Counted from the stretch's first letter, positions 43,337 through 51,489 are shown. The stretch is DNA of 64,000 nucleotides from Streptomyces toxytricini (GCF_014649915.1 NZ_BMTY01000030.1:1-64000), one strand, 5' to 3'. The notes: generated by a model not told the origin, from the sequence alone. Translations and numbers: made by a program.

Positions 43337-43689
43337 TCCCCTGCCGCGGGCTGATCCAGTTCCTTGTCGATCATTCGGCCCAGGTCTTTCTCCGTCATCT
43401 GAGTGAGACGGTCTCGTACCGCTGCGCTCTGGACGACTGCCCCGGCCGTGCCGAGCACGGTGCCGCGCCGGCGCTTCGTCCTTCCCGTCTGCCGCTCCTG
43501 ACCTGGTGATTCCTCGCGCCGTCGGGCGGATGTGACGGACGTCATGCAACGGAAGAGGGGATTCCGTTCTGCTCGGGCGTCCACGGCTCGGGAAATGCCG
43601 TCGTACCGACCTTGCTGAATGGGTGGCCAGGAAGCCGGGGAGGGGTGATCATGAGAAGTCCAGAGCGCACTTCCCATGAGGAGGCACGG

Positions 43690-43911
43690 GTGGCCGAGAC
43701 TCTGAAGAAGGGCAGCCGGGTGACCGGCGCCGCGCGCGACAAGCTCGCGGCAGACCTGAAGAAGAAGTACGACTCCGGTGCGAGCATCCGGGCGCTGGCC
43801 GAGGAAACCGGCCGGTCCTACGGGTTCGTCCACCGGATGCTCAGCGAGTCCGGAGTCGTGCTGCGCGGCCGCGGTGGCGCGACGCGCGGCAAGAAAGCGG
43901 CTTCGATCTGA
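43690..43911 (+). CDS. gbn: Nucleoid-associated protein Gbn (GATC-binding, SCO1839 orthologue)
   Basis: 73 residues from the GTG at 43690. VAETLKKGSRVTGAARDKLA, then a Lys-rich helix KKKYDSGASIRALAEETGRS with YGFVHRMLSESGVVLRGRGG, a helix-turn-helix like the Lsr2 DNA-binding domain, and the basic tail TRGKKAASI. Length and sequence match what I remember of S. coelicolor Gbn, a small nucleoid protein reported to bind GATC-containing sites and affect development. It lies between the ABC-F and enoyl-CoA hydratase genes, as SCO1839 does. Upstream 43337-43689 is AT-richer promoter DNA. Confidence 0.93.
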   Translation: MAETLKKGSRVTGAARDKLAADLKKKYDSGASIRALAEETGRSYGFVHRMLSESGVVLRGRGGATRGKKAASI

Positions 43912-44075
43912 ATCGGAGACCCCGGCCGCACGTCCGGGGTCCGGACCAGCGGCGCCTTCATGCCTGCACCGCGGTTCCTTCGGTGACCCCCCGGCCGGCC
44001 GAACGGCCGACCGGGTGGTTACTGTGCAGTCACTTAGGCCGACACCGCGGCCGACTGCACACCGGAGGCACACAG

Positions 44076-44855
44076 ATGGCTCTGCTCGACAAGGACGGCG
44101 TACGGCTCACCGTGGACGACGCCGTCGCCACGGTGACACTGACCAATCCGGCCAAGCGGAACGCCCAGTCCCCCGCGCTCTGGCGGGCGTTGACGGAGGC
44201 CGGACGGTCGCTGCCCGGCACCGTCCGGGTCGTGGTGCTGCGCGGTGAGGGCAAGTCCTTCTCCGCGGGGCTCGACCGGCAGGCGTTCACCCCCGAGGGC
44301 TTCGAGGGCGAACCGTCCTTCCTCGACCTCGCCCGCGGGTCGGACGAGCTGCTCGACTCCACCATCGCCGAGTACCAGGAGGCGTTCACCTGGTGGCGGC
44401 GCAACGACATCGTCTCCATCGCCGCCGTGCAGGGCCACGCCATCGGCGCCGGCTTCCAGCTCGCGCTGGCCTGCGACCTCCGCGTCGTCGCCGACGACGT
44501 GCAGTTCGCCATGCGCGAGACCAGCCTGGGGCTCGTGCCCGACCTGGCCGGGACGCAGCCCCTGGCCTCGCTCGTCGGCTACGCCCGCGCGCTGGAGATC
44601 TGCGCGACGGGCCGCTTCGTGCACGCCGAGGAGGCCGAGCGGATCGGGCTCGCCAACCTCGTCGTGCCCGCGGACGAACTCGACGCCGCCGTCAAGGACC
44701 TCACCACGGCCCTCGTCGCCCCGCCGCGCGACGCCGTCATCGAGACCAAGGCCCTGCTGCGCGAGGCCGGCTCCCGCGGCTACGACGAGCAGCGCGCCGC
44801 CGAGCGCGCCGCCCAGGCCCGCCGCCTGCGCGACCTGGCGGGCCTCTCCGACTGA
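44076..44855 (+). CDS. Enoyl-CoA hydratase/isomerase family protein
   Basis: 259 residues. CGGAGG lies 8 bp before the ATG. Crotonase fold: VATVTLTNPAKRNAQSPALW, VVVLRGEGKSFSAGLDRQAF (first oxyanion-hole segment), IAAVQGHAIGAGFQLALACD (second), FAMRETSLGLVPDLAGTQPL. The acidic positions are Glu in RETSLGLVPD and Asp in PDLAGT, fitting a hydratase or isomerase. It acts on enoyl-CoA esters in fatty acid or related breakdown. Stand-alone gene followed by a terminator. Confidence 0.92.
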   Translation: MALLDKDGVRLTVDDAVATVTLTNPAKRNAQSPALWRALTEAGRSLPGTVRVVVLRGEGKSFSAGLDRQAFTPEGFEGEPSFLDLARGSDELLDSTIAEYQEAFTWWRRNDIVSIAAVQGHAIGAGFQLALACDLRVVADDVQFAMRETSLGLVPDLAGTQPLASLVGYARALEICATGRFVHAEEAERIGLANLVVPADELDAAVKDLTTALVAPPRDAVIETKALLREAGSRGYDEQRAAERAAQARRLRDLAGLSD

Positions 44856-44870
44856 CCCGCCCCCGCGAAC

Positions 44871-44892
44871 GGCCCCGCGCCAGGGCGGGGCC
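44871..44892. terminator. Terminator between convergent genes
   Basis: GGCCCCGC (44871-44878) pairs with GCGGGGCC (44885-44892), 15 bp after the enoyl-CoA hydratase stop and 39 bp from the quinone oxidoreductase stop. Confidence 0.7.
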
Positions 44893-44931
44893 GCCCGCTG
44901 CCCCGGTCGGGCAGCCGGTCCCGTACCCCCG

Positions 44932-45882
44932 TCACGGGACCAGCAGTGCCTTGCCCGGAACCTCGCGCGCCTCGATCGCCCGGTGCGCATCCGCCGCCCG
45001 GTCCAGCGGGAACGTCCTGGACACCACCGGCCGCAGCCGGCCCGCCGCCGCCTCGCCGAGTGCGAACGCGGCCAGCCGCCGCCGCTGCTCCGGCTCGAAC
45101 TGCACCTCCCGGATGCCGGTGACCGTGATCCCGCGGCGCCCGGCCTCCAGCGGATCGGGCTCGGCGAATCCGCCGCTCGGCGCGCCGTGCGCCGAGACCC
45201 TGCCCCCGTCGCGGACCAGGGCGAACGCGGCCCGCCCCAGTTCCCCGCCGACCCCGTCCAGCAGCAGGTCCACCCCGCCGACCCGCCCGGCCCAGCCCTC
45301 CTCCGTGTAGTCCACCACCGCGTGCGCGCCCAGGCTCCGCACCAGCGCGAGCTTCCGCTCGCCCCTCGCCGCGCCGACCACCTCCGCGCCTGCCGCCAGG
45401 GCGAGCTGCACGAGCAGCGTCCCCATCCCGCCGGCCGCGCCCAGGACGAGCACCCGGGTCCCGGCGGTGATCCCGGCCGCGGCAGCGATGCCCGCGGCCG
45501 TCACCCCGTCGTGCCCGAGCGCGGCCGCCTCCGCCGGCCCGAGGCCGTCAGGGACGGTGACCAGGTGTTCAAGCGGTGCGCGGACCAGCTCCGCGTACGT
45601 GCCGAGGGCCGCCCCCGCGGCCAGCACGCGGCGGCCGAGCCACTCCCCGTCGACGCCCGCACCGACCCCCGCCACCGTCCCCGCCACCGCGCCACCCGGC
45701 ACGTAGGGCGGAGTGATGCCGAACCGGTCGCCCCAGCCGGCGCGGATCTGCGTCTCCACGAAGATCGTGTCGACGGCCTCCGTCCGGATCAGGAGCTCGC
45801 CCGCTTCCGGCACCGGATCGGGCAGTTCCACCGGAACCAGCACCTCCGGACCCCCGTACGCATCCACCCGCACCGCCTTCAC
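44932..45882 (-). CDS. Quinone oxidoreductase-like MDR dehydrogenase
   Basis: 316 residues from GTG 45882 (VKAVRVDAYGGPEVLVPVEL), with AGGGGGA upstream. MDR (zeta-crystallin/QOR) type without zinc: no catalytic Cys-His pair or structural Cys lobe. NADPH site VLVLGAAGGMGTLLVQLALA with VVGAARGERKLALVRSLGAHAVVDY; AAALGHDGVTAAGIAAAAG precedes it. It should reduce quinones or alpha,beta-unsaturated carbonyls. Its promoter has a MerR-type operator in an over-long 19-bp spacer, so redox or electrophile induction is likely. Confidence 0.9.
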   Translation of the reverse strand: MKAVRVDAYGGPEVLVPVELPDPVPEAGELLIRTEAVDTIFVETQIRAGWGDRFGITPPYVPGGAVAGTVAGVGAGVDGEWLGRRVLAAGAALGTYAELVRAPLEHLVTVPDGLGPAEAAALGHDGVTAAGIAAAAGITAGTRVLVLGAAGGMGTLLVQLALAAGAEVVGAARGERKLALVRSLGAHAVVDYTEEGWAGRVGGVDLLLDGVGGELGRAAFALVRDGGRVSAHGAPSGGFAEPDPLEAGRRGITVTGIREVQFEPEQRRRLAAFALGEAAAGRLRPVVSRTFPLDRAADAHRAIEAREVPGKALLVP

Positions 45883-45932
45883 GGCGTCCCCCTCTGCCTC
45901 GCTTCCACGGGCCCCAGGCCCTGCCGAGGACC

Positions 45933-45963
45933 ACTCTCCGACCTCAAGGGCGGTTGAGGTCAA
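45933..45963 (-). promoter_or_regulatory. MerR-type promoter with 19-bp spacer
   Basis: On the minus strand, -35 TTGACC (45963-45958) and -10 GAGAGT (45938-45933) are 19 bp apart. The inverted repeat GACCTCAA-N6-TTGAGGTC (45940-45961) lies between and over them. A lengthened spacer carrying a dyad is the hallmark of MerR/SoxR-family activated promoters. No merR-like gene is adjacent, so the regulator is encoded elsewhere. Confidence 0.75.
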
Positions 45964-46061
45964 GGGCCGCATCCCGCCGTTCGGCTCAGTCCCGGAGCGG
46001 CCTCGCGCCGCCGCACTTACCGTGGTCCACAGGGGGACAAATCCGCCCGAAGGGATCTGCG

Positions 46062-46493
46062 ATGAGTGAATCCTCAGCCGGGGGTGCCGCCCGCGCTCCC
46101 GCCGAACGCGGCCGTACGAGCATCGCCGACGGCGTGGTCGAGAAGATCGCCGGAATGGCGGCCCGCGAAGTCCCCGGCGTCCACGCCATGGGCAGCGGCA
46201 GCGGCATGTCCCGCACCTTCGGGGCCGTCCGCGAACGCGTCCCCGGCGGGGCCAAGCAGTCCGTCACGCGGGGCGTCAAGGCCGAGGTCGGCGAGGTGCA
46301 GACCGCCCTCGACCTGGAGATCGTCGTCGAATACGGCGTGGCCATCCGCGACGTCGCCGGCGCCGTCCGGGAGAACGTCGTCGCGGCCGTCGAGCGGATG
46401 ACGGGCCTGGAGGTCGTCGAGGTCAACATCGCCGTCAGCGACGTCAAACTGCCCGACGAGCCCGATGACGAGCCCGAACCCCGCATCCAGTAG
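46062..46493 (+). CDS. Asp23/Gls24 family envelope stress protein
   Basis: 143 residues, ATG with GAAGGGA upstream. Asp23 fold: RTSIADGVVEKIAGMAAREV, PGVHAMGS, VQTALDLEIVVEYGVAIRDV, AGAVRENVVAAVERMTGLEV, VVEVNIAVSDVKLPDEP. In Firmicutes, Asp23 polymerises at the membrane through the AmaP anchor; here amaP is the fifth gene of the operon. First gene of the cluster. Ends 12 bp before the next gene. MerR-type control is not implied, as the dyad upstream faces the other way. Confidence 0.92.
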   Translation: MSESSAGGAARAPAERGRTSIADGVVEKIAGMAAREVPGVHAMGSGSGMSRTFGAVRERVPGGAKQSVTRGVKAEVGEVQTALDLEIVVEYGVAIRDVAGAVRENVVAAVERMTGLEVVEVNIAVSDVKLPDEPDDEPEPRIQ

Positions 46494-46505
46494 CAAGGAG
46501 GCCGC

Positions 46506-46697
46506 ATGAGGATGGCTGTCGTCGGCCTCTTCGCCGGCATGGCCCTCGCCTTCGCCGGATACTTCGGCGGTTTCGGGGCGTTCCTGCTGGTCGCCGCCTT
46601 GGGCGCGGTCGGGTTCGTCGCCGGGCGGTTCCTGGACGGGGACCTCGACCCCGGCGACCTGTTCCGGCCCCGCGACCACGGCAGGGGGCCCCGGTGA
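46506..46697 (+). CDS. Small membrane protein in the Asp23 operon
   Basis: 63 residues. One or two hydrophobic segments (MAVVGLFAGMALAFAGYFGG, FGAFLLVAALGAVGFVAGRF) and the tail LDGDLDPGDLFRPRDHGRG. AGGAGG precedes the ATG. The stop overlaps the next start (GTGA). This short protein type commonly sits between two Asp23 genes in Streptomyces, and probably helps anchor the Asp23 assembly at the membrane (inference). Confidence 0.85.
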   Translation: MRMAVVGLFAGMALAFAGYFGGFGAFLLVAALGAVGFVAGRFLDGDLDPGDLFRPRDHGRGPR

Positions 46698-47086
46698 GCA
46701 CACCGCGGCCGACGCCGCCGCCGGTCCCGCCCGCCGAGCGCGGGGCGACCCACATCGCCGACCGGGTCGTCGCGAAGATCGCCGCACAGGCCGCGCGCGA
46801 GGCGCTGGCCCGCGAGCCCGGCGGGCAGCCGCGGAGCGCGGGCCGGGCGCAGCCCGCCGCCCCGCACGCCACGGTCACCGTCCACCACGACGTCGCGCGG
46901 GTCCGCATCACCCTGGAGCTCGGCTACCCCTCCGACCTCGGCGCCCAGTGCGCCGCCGTCCGCAGCCGGGTCGTCCGCCGCATCGAGGAGTGCGCCGCCA
47001 TGTCCGTCCCGGAGGTCGACATCGACATCGAGCACCTGCACCCGCCGGGCACGCCGGGCGCCGCGCTGCACCGGAAGCCGCGGTGA
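46694..47086 (+). CDS. Second, divergent Asp23/Gls24 family protein
   Basis: 130 residues, GTG start overlapping the previous stop. It keeps the Asp23 order: THIADRVVAKIAAQAAREAL, a variable region (AREPGGQPRSAGRAQ), ATVTVHHDVARVRITLELGY (beta strands), VRSRVVRRIEECAAMSVPEV and VDIDIEHLHPPG. It lacks the GVHAMG segment of the first copy, so the two may form a mixed complex. Stop overlaps the next gene (GTGA). Confidence 0.85.
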   Translation: MSTPRPTPPPVPPAERGATHIADRVVAKIAAQAAREALAREPGGQPRSAGRAQPAAPHATVTVHHDVARVRITLELGYPSDLGAQCAAVRSRVVRRIEECAAMSVPEVDIDIEHLHPPGTPGAALHRKPR

Positions 47087-47721
47087 CGGCAACCGCCCCG
47101 CCGCCCGGCCGGCGCCCGGTCCGGCGGTTTCGGTCGGCGCGGCGGATCCCCGCCGCCCTCGTCGCGCTCGTCCTGCTCGCCGCGGCCGGCCTGCTCCTGT
47201 ACGACCTGGTCGCCGTACGCGCCGGGCGGCCCGCCCTGCAGTGGCGCCGCGGCCTCGCCGACGCCCTCGACCGGTACGCACCCGCCGACCCGGAAGCGCT
47301 CGTGGCCGCCGGTGTCCTGGCCGCGATCGGGGCCGTCCTGCTGGTGCTGGCCCTCGCCCCGGGGCTGCGGCGCGTGCTCATGATGCTGCCCCCGGAGCCG
47401 GAGCCGCCGCAGAAGTCCGCGGCGGAAGCGGCCGGGGAGGGAGGCGGGGCCCCCGCTGCCGAAGTCCGGGCCGGGATCGGCCGCCGGGACGCCGCCCGCG
47501 TGCTCCGGGACCGGGTCATGGAGGTGCCGGGGGTGCGGTCCGCGCGCGTCCGGGTGCGCCGGCGCCGTGTCGCCGTGGCCGCGACCTCGCACTTCCGCGA
47601 ACTGGACGACGTACGGGCCGATCTGCAGCGGGTCCTCGCCGCAGGCATCGGCGAACTGGCCCTCGCACACCCGCCGCACCCGCGGGTCCGGGTCGCGAGG
47701 GCCGCGGCCGGGAAGAGGTGA
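47083..47721 (+). CDS. DUF6286-type membrane protein of the Asp23 operon
   Basis: 212 residues, GTG start in the GTGA overlap. Two membrane segments (PAALVALVLLAAAGLLLYDL; EALVAAGVLAAIGAVLLVLA) and a cytoplasmic-looking C-terminal domain with GIGRRDAARVLRDRVMEVPG, VRSARVRVRRRRVAVAATSH, ELDDVRADLQRVLAAGI, a fold that resembles Asp23/AmaP beta-alpha domains. Coupled to AmaP by another GTGA. Family name from memory. Confidence 0.82.
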   Translation: MTATAPPPGRRPVRRFRSARRIPAALVALVLLAAAGLLLYDLVAVRAGRPALQWRRGLADALDRYAPADPEALVAAGVLAAIGAVLLVLALAPGLRRVLMMLPPEPEPPQKSAAEAAGEGGGAPAAEVRAGIGRRDAARVLRDRVMEVPGVRSARVRVRRRRVAVAATSHFRELDDVRADLQRVLAAGIGELALAHPPHPRVRVARAAAGKR

Positions 47722-48284
47722 GGCCGGTGCTCGGGACGGTCAACCGGATCCTGCTCGGCCTCGCCGGGCTGCTGCTCCTCGCCGCTGCTGCCGTGGTGTT
47801 CGCGGCCGCGCCGCCGCTCGGCGGGCGGTACCGGCCGCTGCTGGCCGCGCCGACGCGCAACCGCCTCTGGCCGGTCGGGGGCTGGGAGCAGTGGGCGGTC
47901 TACGCGGGCCTCGCCGTGTGCGTCCTGCTCGCGCTGTGGTGGCTGCTGTCCCAGCTGAGGAGCTCACGGCTGCCTTCGGTGGCGGTCGACACCGGCGACG
48001 GCGCCTTCGCGGTGCTGCGCGGGCGGGCGCTGGAGGAGGCGGTGGCGGCCCAGGCCGGCGCACTGGACGGGGTCGCGCGGTGCAGGGTCTCCCTGCGGCG
48101 CCGGCGCGGCGCCCCCGGCCTGCGGCTCCTGCTGGACCTGGAGCCGCACGCCGTGCCCGCGGACGTGCTCGCGGCGCTGGCCGGGCCCGTCCTCGGCCGG
48201 GCGCGCGCCTCGTCCGGGCTGCCGTCGCTGTCGGCGGACGTCCGCTTCCGCGTGCCGGCGCACCGGGCCCGCCGGGTCGCCTGA
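47718..48284 (+). CDS. amaP: Alkaline shock response membrane anchor protein AmaP
   Basis: 188 residues, GTG start in the GTGA overlap (47727 is a second possible start). Two transmembrane helices (RILLGLAGLLLLAAAAVVFA; WAVYAGLAVCVLLALWWLLS) followed by a soluble domain with ARCRVSLRRRRGAPGLRLLL and SLSADVRFRVPAHRARRVA. In Staphylococcus AmaP tethers Asp23 to the membrane; the arrangement here, with two Asp23 genes upstream, supports the same role. Last gene of the five-gene operon. Confidence 0.85.
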   Translation: MRPVLGTVNRILLGLAGLLLLAAAAVVFAAAPPLGGRYRPLLAAPTRNRLWPVGGWEQWAVYAGLAVCVLLALWWLLSQLRSSRLPSVAVDTGDGAFAVLRGRALEEAVAAQAGALDGVARCRVSLRRRRGAPGLRLLLDLEPHAVPADVLAALAGPVLGRARASSGLPSLSADVRFRVPAHRARRVA

Positions 48285-48339
48285 CGCGGCGCGCCCACCG
48301 CGCGTCGCGCGGACGGCCCGGCGCCGCGCGGCCGGCCCG

Positions 48340-49095
48340 TCAGAAGCCGTGCCGGAACCCGCCGTCGACCGGCAGCATGACGCCCGTCAGGTAGGAGGCG
48401 GCGGGGGAGAGCATGAACGCAGCCGTCCGGCCGAACTCCTCGGGGGTGCCGTAGCGCCGCAGCGGGATGCGGGCCTCGTTCGCCGCGCGGGCCGCAGCCG
48501 CGTCGCCCGACAGGGCGTCCAGTTCCCGGACCCGGTCGGTGTCGATCCGGGCGGGCAGCAGCCCGAGGACCCGGACGCCCTTCGGCCCGAGCTCCACCGA
48601 CAGCGACTTGGCGAAGCCGGCCAGGCCGGGCCGGAGCCCGTTGGAGATGGTCAGCCCGGGGATCGGCTCGTGCACCGAGCCGGACAGGACGAACGCGACG
48701 ACGCCGCTCTCGCCGAGCTCGGCCGCGGCGGCCCGCGCGAGCCGCACCGCGCCGAGGAACACCGTCTCGAAGGCGGCGGTCCACTGCTCGTCGGTGTTGT
48801 CCGCGGCCGTGCCGGGCGCCGGGCCGCCGACGCTGATCAGGATGCCGTCGAGCCGTCCGAAGTGCTCCTTCGCCGCGGCGACGAGCCGGGCGGCGCTCTG
48901 CGGATCCGCGTTGTCGGCGCCGACGCCGACCGCGTTCCCGCCGAGGCCGGCCGCGGCCGCGGCGGCGCGCTCCCGGTCCCGGCCCGTCAGCACCACCTTC
49001 GCGCCGTCGGCCGCCAGCTCGCGGGCCGCCGCGAGGCCGAGCCCGCGGGTGGCGCCGGTGACGATGTAGACACGGTCCTTCAGTCCAAGATCCAT
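48340..49095 (-). CDS. Atypical short-chain dehydrogenase/reductase
   Basis: 251 residues, Rossmann fold: VYIVTGATRGLGLAAARELA (TGxxxGxG), LTGRDRERAAAAAA, ISVGGPAP (in place of NNAG), VAFVLSGSVHEPIPGL (catalytic Ser region), and a C-terminal VMLPVDGGFRHGF. Where classical SDRs have YxxxK, this protein reads LTISNGLRPGLAGFAKSLSV, so the catalytic Tyr and Lys are absent in the normal register. It may be a non-canonical reductase (Streptomyces SDRs with an N-x2-R motif are known to me) or a binding protein. Stop 10 bp from the SURF1 start region on the same strand. Confidence 0.85.
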   Translation of the reverse strand: MDLGLKDRVYIVTGATRGLGLAAARELAADGAKVVLTGRDRERAAAAAAGLGGNAVGVGADNADPQSAARLVAAAKEHFGRLDGILISVGGPAPGTAADNTDEQWTAAFETVFLGAVRLARAAAAELGESGVVAFVLSGSVHEPIPGLTISNGLRPGLAGFAKSLSVELGPKGVRVLGLLPARIDTDRVRELDALSGDAAAARAANEARIPLRRYGTPEEFGRTAAFMLSPAASYLTGVMLPVDGGFRHGF

Positions 49096-49105
49096 GCGGC
49101 AGACC

Positions 49106-49903
49106 CTACGCCGCCGGAGCCGTCTCCCGCCCGGCGGTCTCCGCCGCCGCCCGGGCGGCGGCCTCCCGGTCGCGCCGCTCGCGCCGCACCAGGACCGCCC
49201 AGCCGACGGGGACCCCCGCCGCGAACAGCCACCACTGCACGGCGTACGCCATGTGGGCGCCGATCGAGTCGTGGTCGGGGTCGCCGATGCCCTCCGGCGA
49301 GCCGTCGGCCGGCAGCGGACCGGTCAGTTCGAGGTAGCCGCCCAGCACGGCCCGGCCCAGGGCCTCGGCCTGCTGGCCGCTGTTGATGAGCATCACCTGG
49401 CGGTCCGGGAGCCCCTTGCGGTCCTTGATGCCGCTGCCGCCGCTGGTCTCGTCGGCCTTGAGGCGGCCCGTGACCGTCACCTCGCCCGCGGGCGGCGGCG
49501 GCACCTGCGGGTGCGAGCGGGAGTCCGCGCCGCCCGGCACCCAGCCGCGGTTGACGAGCACCGCCCGGCCGTCGGCCAGCAGGAGGGGGGTCAGCACGTG
49601 GAAGCCGAGCCGGTCGTCGTTGGAGGTCCGCATGCGGACGACGACCTCGTGCGCGGTGTCGTACGTCCCGGTCGCGGTGACGGCCCGCCACCAGTCGGCC
49701 CGCGGGACGCGGTGGCCGGGCGAGGTGACGGAGGCCACGGGCACCGGCTCGGCGGCCAGGTTCGCCTCGATCAGCTCGTTCTGCGCGACCCGGCGCTCGT
49801 GCCGGTGGTACTGCCAGAACCCGAGCTTGACCATCACGGGGATGAGGACGAGGGCGACGAGGGTGAGGCACACCCACTGCCGGGTCAGGACGAAGCGGTA
49901 CAC
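49106..49903 (-). CDS. SURF1 family cytochrome oxidase biogenesis protein
   Basis: 265 residues, start GTG 49903 (VYRFVLTRQWVCLTLVALVL). Two membrane helices, one at each end (residues about 8-28; LFAAGVPVGWAVLVRRERRD region near the C-terminus), with a periplasm-type domain between. Motifs: LGFWQYHRHERR near the first helix, VLVNRGWVP, and MAYAVQWWLFAAG. SURF1 helps insert haem a into aa3-type cytochrome c oxidase. Lies 10 bp upstream of the SDR gene, so they may share a transcript. Confidence 0.9.
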   Translation of the reverse strand: MYRFVLTRQWVCLTLVALVLIPVMVKLGFWQYHRHERRVAQNELIEANLAAEPVPVASVTSPGHRVPRADWWRAVTATGTYDTAHEVVVRMRTSNDDRLGFHVLTPLLLADGRAVLVNRGWVPGGADSRSHPQVPPPPAGEVTVTGRLKADETSGGSGIKDRKGLPDRQVMLINSGQQAEALGRAVLGGYLELTGPLPADGSPEGIGDPDHDSIGAHMAYAVQWWLFAAGVPVGWAVLVRRERRDREAAARAAAETAGRETAPAA

Positions 49904-49976
49904 GCCCCCGACGGTACCCGCAGCGGAGGGGGCCCCGGCGGCCGGGTGGCCGTCCGGGACCCCGTTGCCGCGAACG

Positions 49977-50210
49977 TCACACGCGGTCGACGATGCCCGC
50001 CCTCCCCTCCGCGCGGGCGCAGTGCGCCCCGCAGAACCACTGGCCCTCGACCTCGACGCCCTGTCCGATGATCTGGACCCGGCAGTGCTCGCAGATGGGC
50101 GCCATGCGGTGGATGGCGCAGGCGAAGCAGTCGAAGACGTGAACCGCGCCTTGGGCATGGACCTCGAAGGACATGCCGTAATCGTTTCCGCAGACCTCAC
50201 AACGTGCCAT
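49977..50210 (-). CDS. Small zinc-ribbon protein, conserved
   Basis: 77 residues with four Cys pairs or clusters: CEVCGNDYGM, HVFDCFACAIHRMAP, ICEHCRVQI and WFCGAHCARAEG, giving at least two zinc sites (zinc-ribbon or LIM-like). No membrane segment. Between SURF1 and the DnaQ-like exonuclease gene on the same strand. Start ATG 50210. Unknown function. Confidence 0.85.
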   Translation of the reverse strand: MARCEVCGNDYGMSFEVHAQGAVHVFDCFACAIHRMAPICEHCRVQIIGQGVEVEGQWFCGAHCARAEGRAGIVDRV

Positions 50211-50273
50211 GCGCCACAGGGTGGGTCCGCGGGGCGGGCCGCGGAAGCGGGCGCGGGGCGAGTCGCCGGAGGC

Positions 50274-51245
50274 TCACCCGTCTGCCGCAGCCACGTCCCG
50301 CAGGAGCTGGGTGAAGGCCGCCTCGTCGACCACGGGGGTGCCGTACGCCCGCGCCTTGGCGACCTTGGAGGTCGCCGAGTCGGGGTCGTTCGTCACGAGC
50401 AGGCTCGTGAGCCGCGACACACTCGTCGCGACGTGCAGGCCTGCCTCCACGGCGCGGTCCTCCAGCAGTTCGCGGTCGACGGAGGTGTCGCCCGAGAAGG
50501 CGATCCGCATGCCCTGCTTGAGCGGCTTGCCGTCCTCGAAGCGCCCCGGGTTGGAGTGCGGGCAGGCCGGCCGCTTGCGTGCGGGCCGCCAGGAGGAGCC
50601 CCCGTACGAGGCCTGCCGGCCGATCCGCGCGGAGGCGGGGGAGTCCGACCACTCCGTCAGGGGGCGGCACTCCAGCAGCGGCAGCCGCACCCCTCCCGCG
50701 GCCGCGGCGTGCAGCGAGGGGCGGAACGCCTCCGCCAGGACGCGCGCGTCGTCGAGGGCGTGGTGGGCCTGCTCCTGGACCACCCCGAAGTGCGCGGCGA
50801 GGGTGGCCAGCTTGTGGTTGGGCAGCGGGAGGTCGAGCTCCTTCGACAGGGCGATGGTGCACAGCCGCTGGCGGACCGGGGCGGCCGCGGAGGCCCGCGC
50901 GTACTCGCGGGCGATCATCTGCCAGTCGAACATGGCGTTGTGCGCGACGAGCACCCGGCCTTCGAGCCGGCTCGCGAACTCCTCCGCGATGTCCGCGAAG
51001 AGGGGCGCGTCCCGGAGCATGTCCCCGGTCAGCCCGTGGATCCACACCGGTCCCGGGTCCCGCTGCGGGTTGACCAGCGTGTACCAGTGGTCCTCCACAT
51101 CGCCCTGCGCGTCGAGCCGGTAGACGGCGGCGGAGACTATGCGGTCGTCGCGGGCGAGGCCGGTCGTCTCCACGTCGACGACCGCGTACCCGGTGGGGTA
51201 GGAGGCCGGCCACGTCGTCTCTGCGGTCGTGCGGTCGTCGAGCAT
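50274..51245 (-). CDS. DnaQ-like 3'-5' exonuclease with C-terminal BRCT domain
   Basis: 323 residues. DEDDh exonuclease (about 15-190): YAVVDVETTGLARDDRIVSA (Exo I Asp-Glu), VLVAHNAMFDWQMIAREYAR (Exo II), HHALDDARVLAEAF (Exo III His-Asp). A BRCT domain (about 240-320) follows: GMRIAFSGDTSVDRELLEDR, GLHVATSVSRLTSLLVTNDP, SKVAKARAYGTPVVDEAAF. The DNA polymerase III epsilon-type exonuclease joined to BRCT suggests recruitment to DNA repair or replication complexes. I recall the S. coelicolor orthologue as SCO1827. ATG at 51245; RBS is weak. Confidence 0.92.
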   Translation of the reverse strand: MLDDRTTAETTWPASYPTGYAVVDVETTGLARDDRIVSAAVYRLDAQGDVEDHWYTLVNPQRDPGPVWIHGLTGDMLRDAPLFADIAEEFASRLEGRVLVAHNAMFDWQMIAREYARASAAAPVRQRLCTIALSKELDLPLPNHKLATLAAHFGVVQEQAHHALDDARVLAEAFRPSLHAAAAGGVRLPLLECRPLTEWSDSPASARIGRQASYGGSSWRPARKRPACPHSNPGRFEDGKPLKQGMRIAFSGDTSVDRELLEDRAVEAGLHVATSVSRLTSLLVTNDPDSATSKVAKARAYGTPVVDEAAFTQLLRDVAAADG

Positions 51246-51489
51246 GGTCACAGAGGATATCGGCCCCCGCCGACACCCCCGCCCCCGCGGCGGCTCCGGT
51301 CCGCCTCCCCGGCTGCCGGCCTGTCGCCCCGTCAGCCCCGCGGCCCGCCGCGGGCTTCGCCGTGCAGCCCGCCCGGGGGGCCGGTCCGGGCCGTCCCCGG
51401 CCCCTGCCGTGAACCGACGGTAACCCCGATGGATACCGATCGGTAACAACCTCTAGCGGCGGCCCGGAGGGCGCCTCTATGGTGCCGAC

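Noticed and set aside
43309..43545. A 78-residue leftward frame beginning MTSVTSARRREE between the ABC-F gene and gbn
   Set aside because: Third-position G/C is only about 76%, lower than real genes here; there is no Shine-Dalgarno site and it overlaps the end of the ABC-F gene. Could still be a small gene, but support is too thin.
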